Source: Dactylonectria macrodidyma (taxonomy: Eukaryota > Ascomycota > Sordariomycetes > Hypocreales > Nectriaceae). From it: DNA of 64,000 nt. The stretch covers positions 62,001 to 126,000 of the forward strand of contig JAGMUV010000029.1 in assembly GCA_020744425.1 (NCBI GenBank). The letters run 5' to 3'. This document shows positions 63,857 through 64,000 of the stretch, piece after piece. Position numbers and translations under genes: made by a program. The notes beneath the pieces are model-generated. The model was not told the origin of the DNA. It made no database searches and saw only the letters and a list, made by a program, of their open reading frames with translations. Each line of letters opens with the position of its first letter. Within the stretch, counting starts at the first letter, position 1.

Positions 63857-64000
63857 TGTCGCCCATCGGAAGCCGCAACAGACGTCTCCGCTTCACTTGG
63901 CTTGCGCTGATTACAAAGTGAAGTATGGATTAGTTCGGCTCAATTTCAGTCCGCTTATGATTCGGCGGCTGTGTCTGGCCGCAGGGCTGTCAGGTGACCA

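Overview
The window is chromosomal DNA of a filamentous ascomycete (Pezizomycotina). The evidence is short GT-AG introns of 44-109 bp with CTAAC/CTGAC-type branch points, fungal-only families (HET, Pth11-like, 2EXR, Zn2Cys6, reducing PKS-NRPS), fungal transposon families, and C-to-T nonsense changes of the kind left by repeat-induced point mutation (RIP). The species cannot be named from the sequence.

Layout. 1-18.9 kb is almost entirely nested transposable elements: a copia retrotransposon tail with its 3' LTR next to a Harbinger transposase; a non-coding MULE-like element (4277-8352) that was itself hit by a second MULE (4947-8052), both with 9-bp target duplications; a small BAH/PHD chromatin-reader gene (9303-10251); an internally deleted hAT placed in a second hAT that had entered a MULE copy; a nearly intact MULE (13825-17124); and a pogo-like transposase. 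19.3-25.7 kb holds a HET-domain gene with one internal stop, a flavin monooxygenase remnant, a broken membrane-protein gene, a TA-flanked MITE and the 3' end of a cytochrome P450.

26.5-57 kb is a polyketide-nonribosomal peptide cluster. A six-exon gene of about 3948 codons (minus strand, 38659-26484) encodes KS-AT-DH-MT-KR-ACP-C-A-T-R. It has no ER domain, and the next gene upstream (41782-40631) encodes a LovC-type trans-acting enoyl reductase. A BAHD/condensation-like acyltransferase (50205-51786) and an AflR-like Zn2Cys6 regulator (55310-56971) follow. The PKS-NRPS and enoyl-reductase promoters share the 9-mer AATGCTCCG with CCGA/CGG half-sites, a candidate binding site for the regulator. 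The cluster is split by a 6.8-kb AT-rich island (42.9-49.7 kb) built from nested small inverted-repeat elements and a solo LTR. P450 and flavin monooxygenase remnants on the downstream side suggest lost tailoring genes.

57-64 kb contains a second solo LTR with a nested insertion, a Tc1/mariner element with both TIRs and one internal stop, a Pth11-like membrane receptor gene without a visible start codon, and a 2EXR-domain gene.

The most unusual observation is the terminal repeat design of the MULE-like elements. Each TIR carries a pair of palindromes. Two elements share leader length, a CACGTGA core and a CGTTATGTAAG tail at nearly fixed spacing, yet their palindromes differ. The small elements of the AT-rich island show a comparable pattern with paired direct repeats. 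Splice sites, frames and target duplications were worked out by eye from the sequence; family names rest on recognised motifs, not on database searches.
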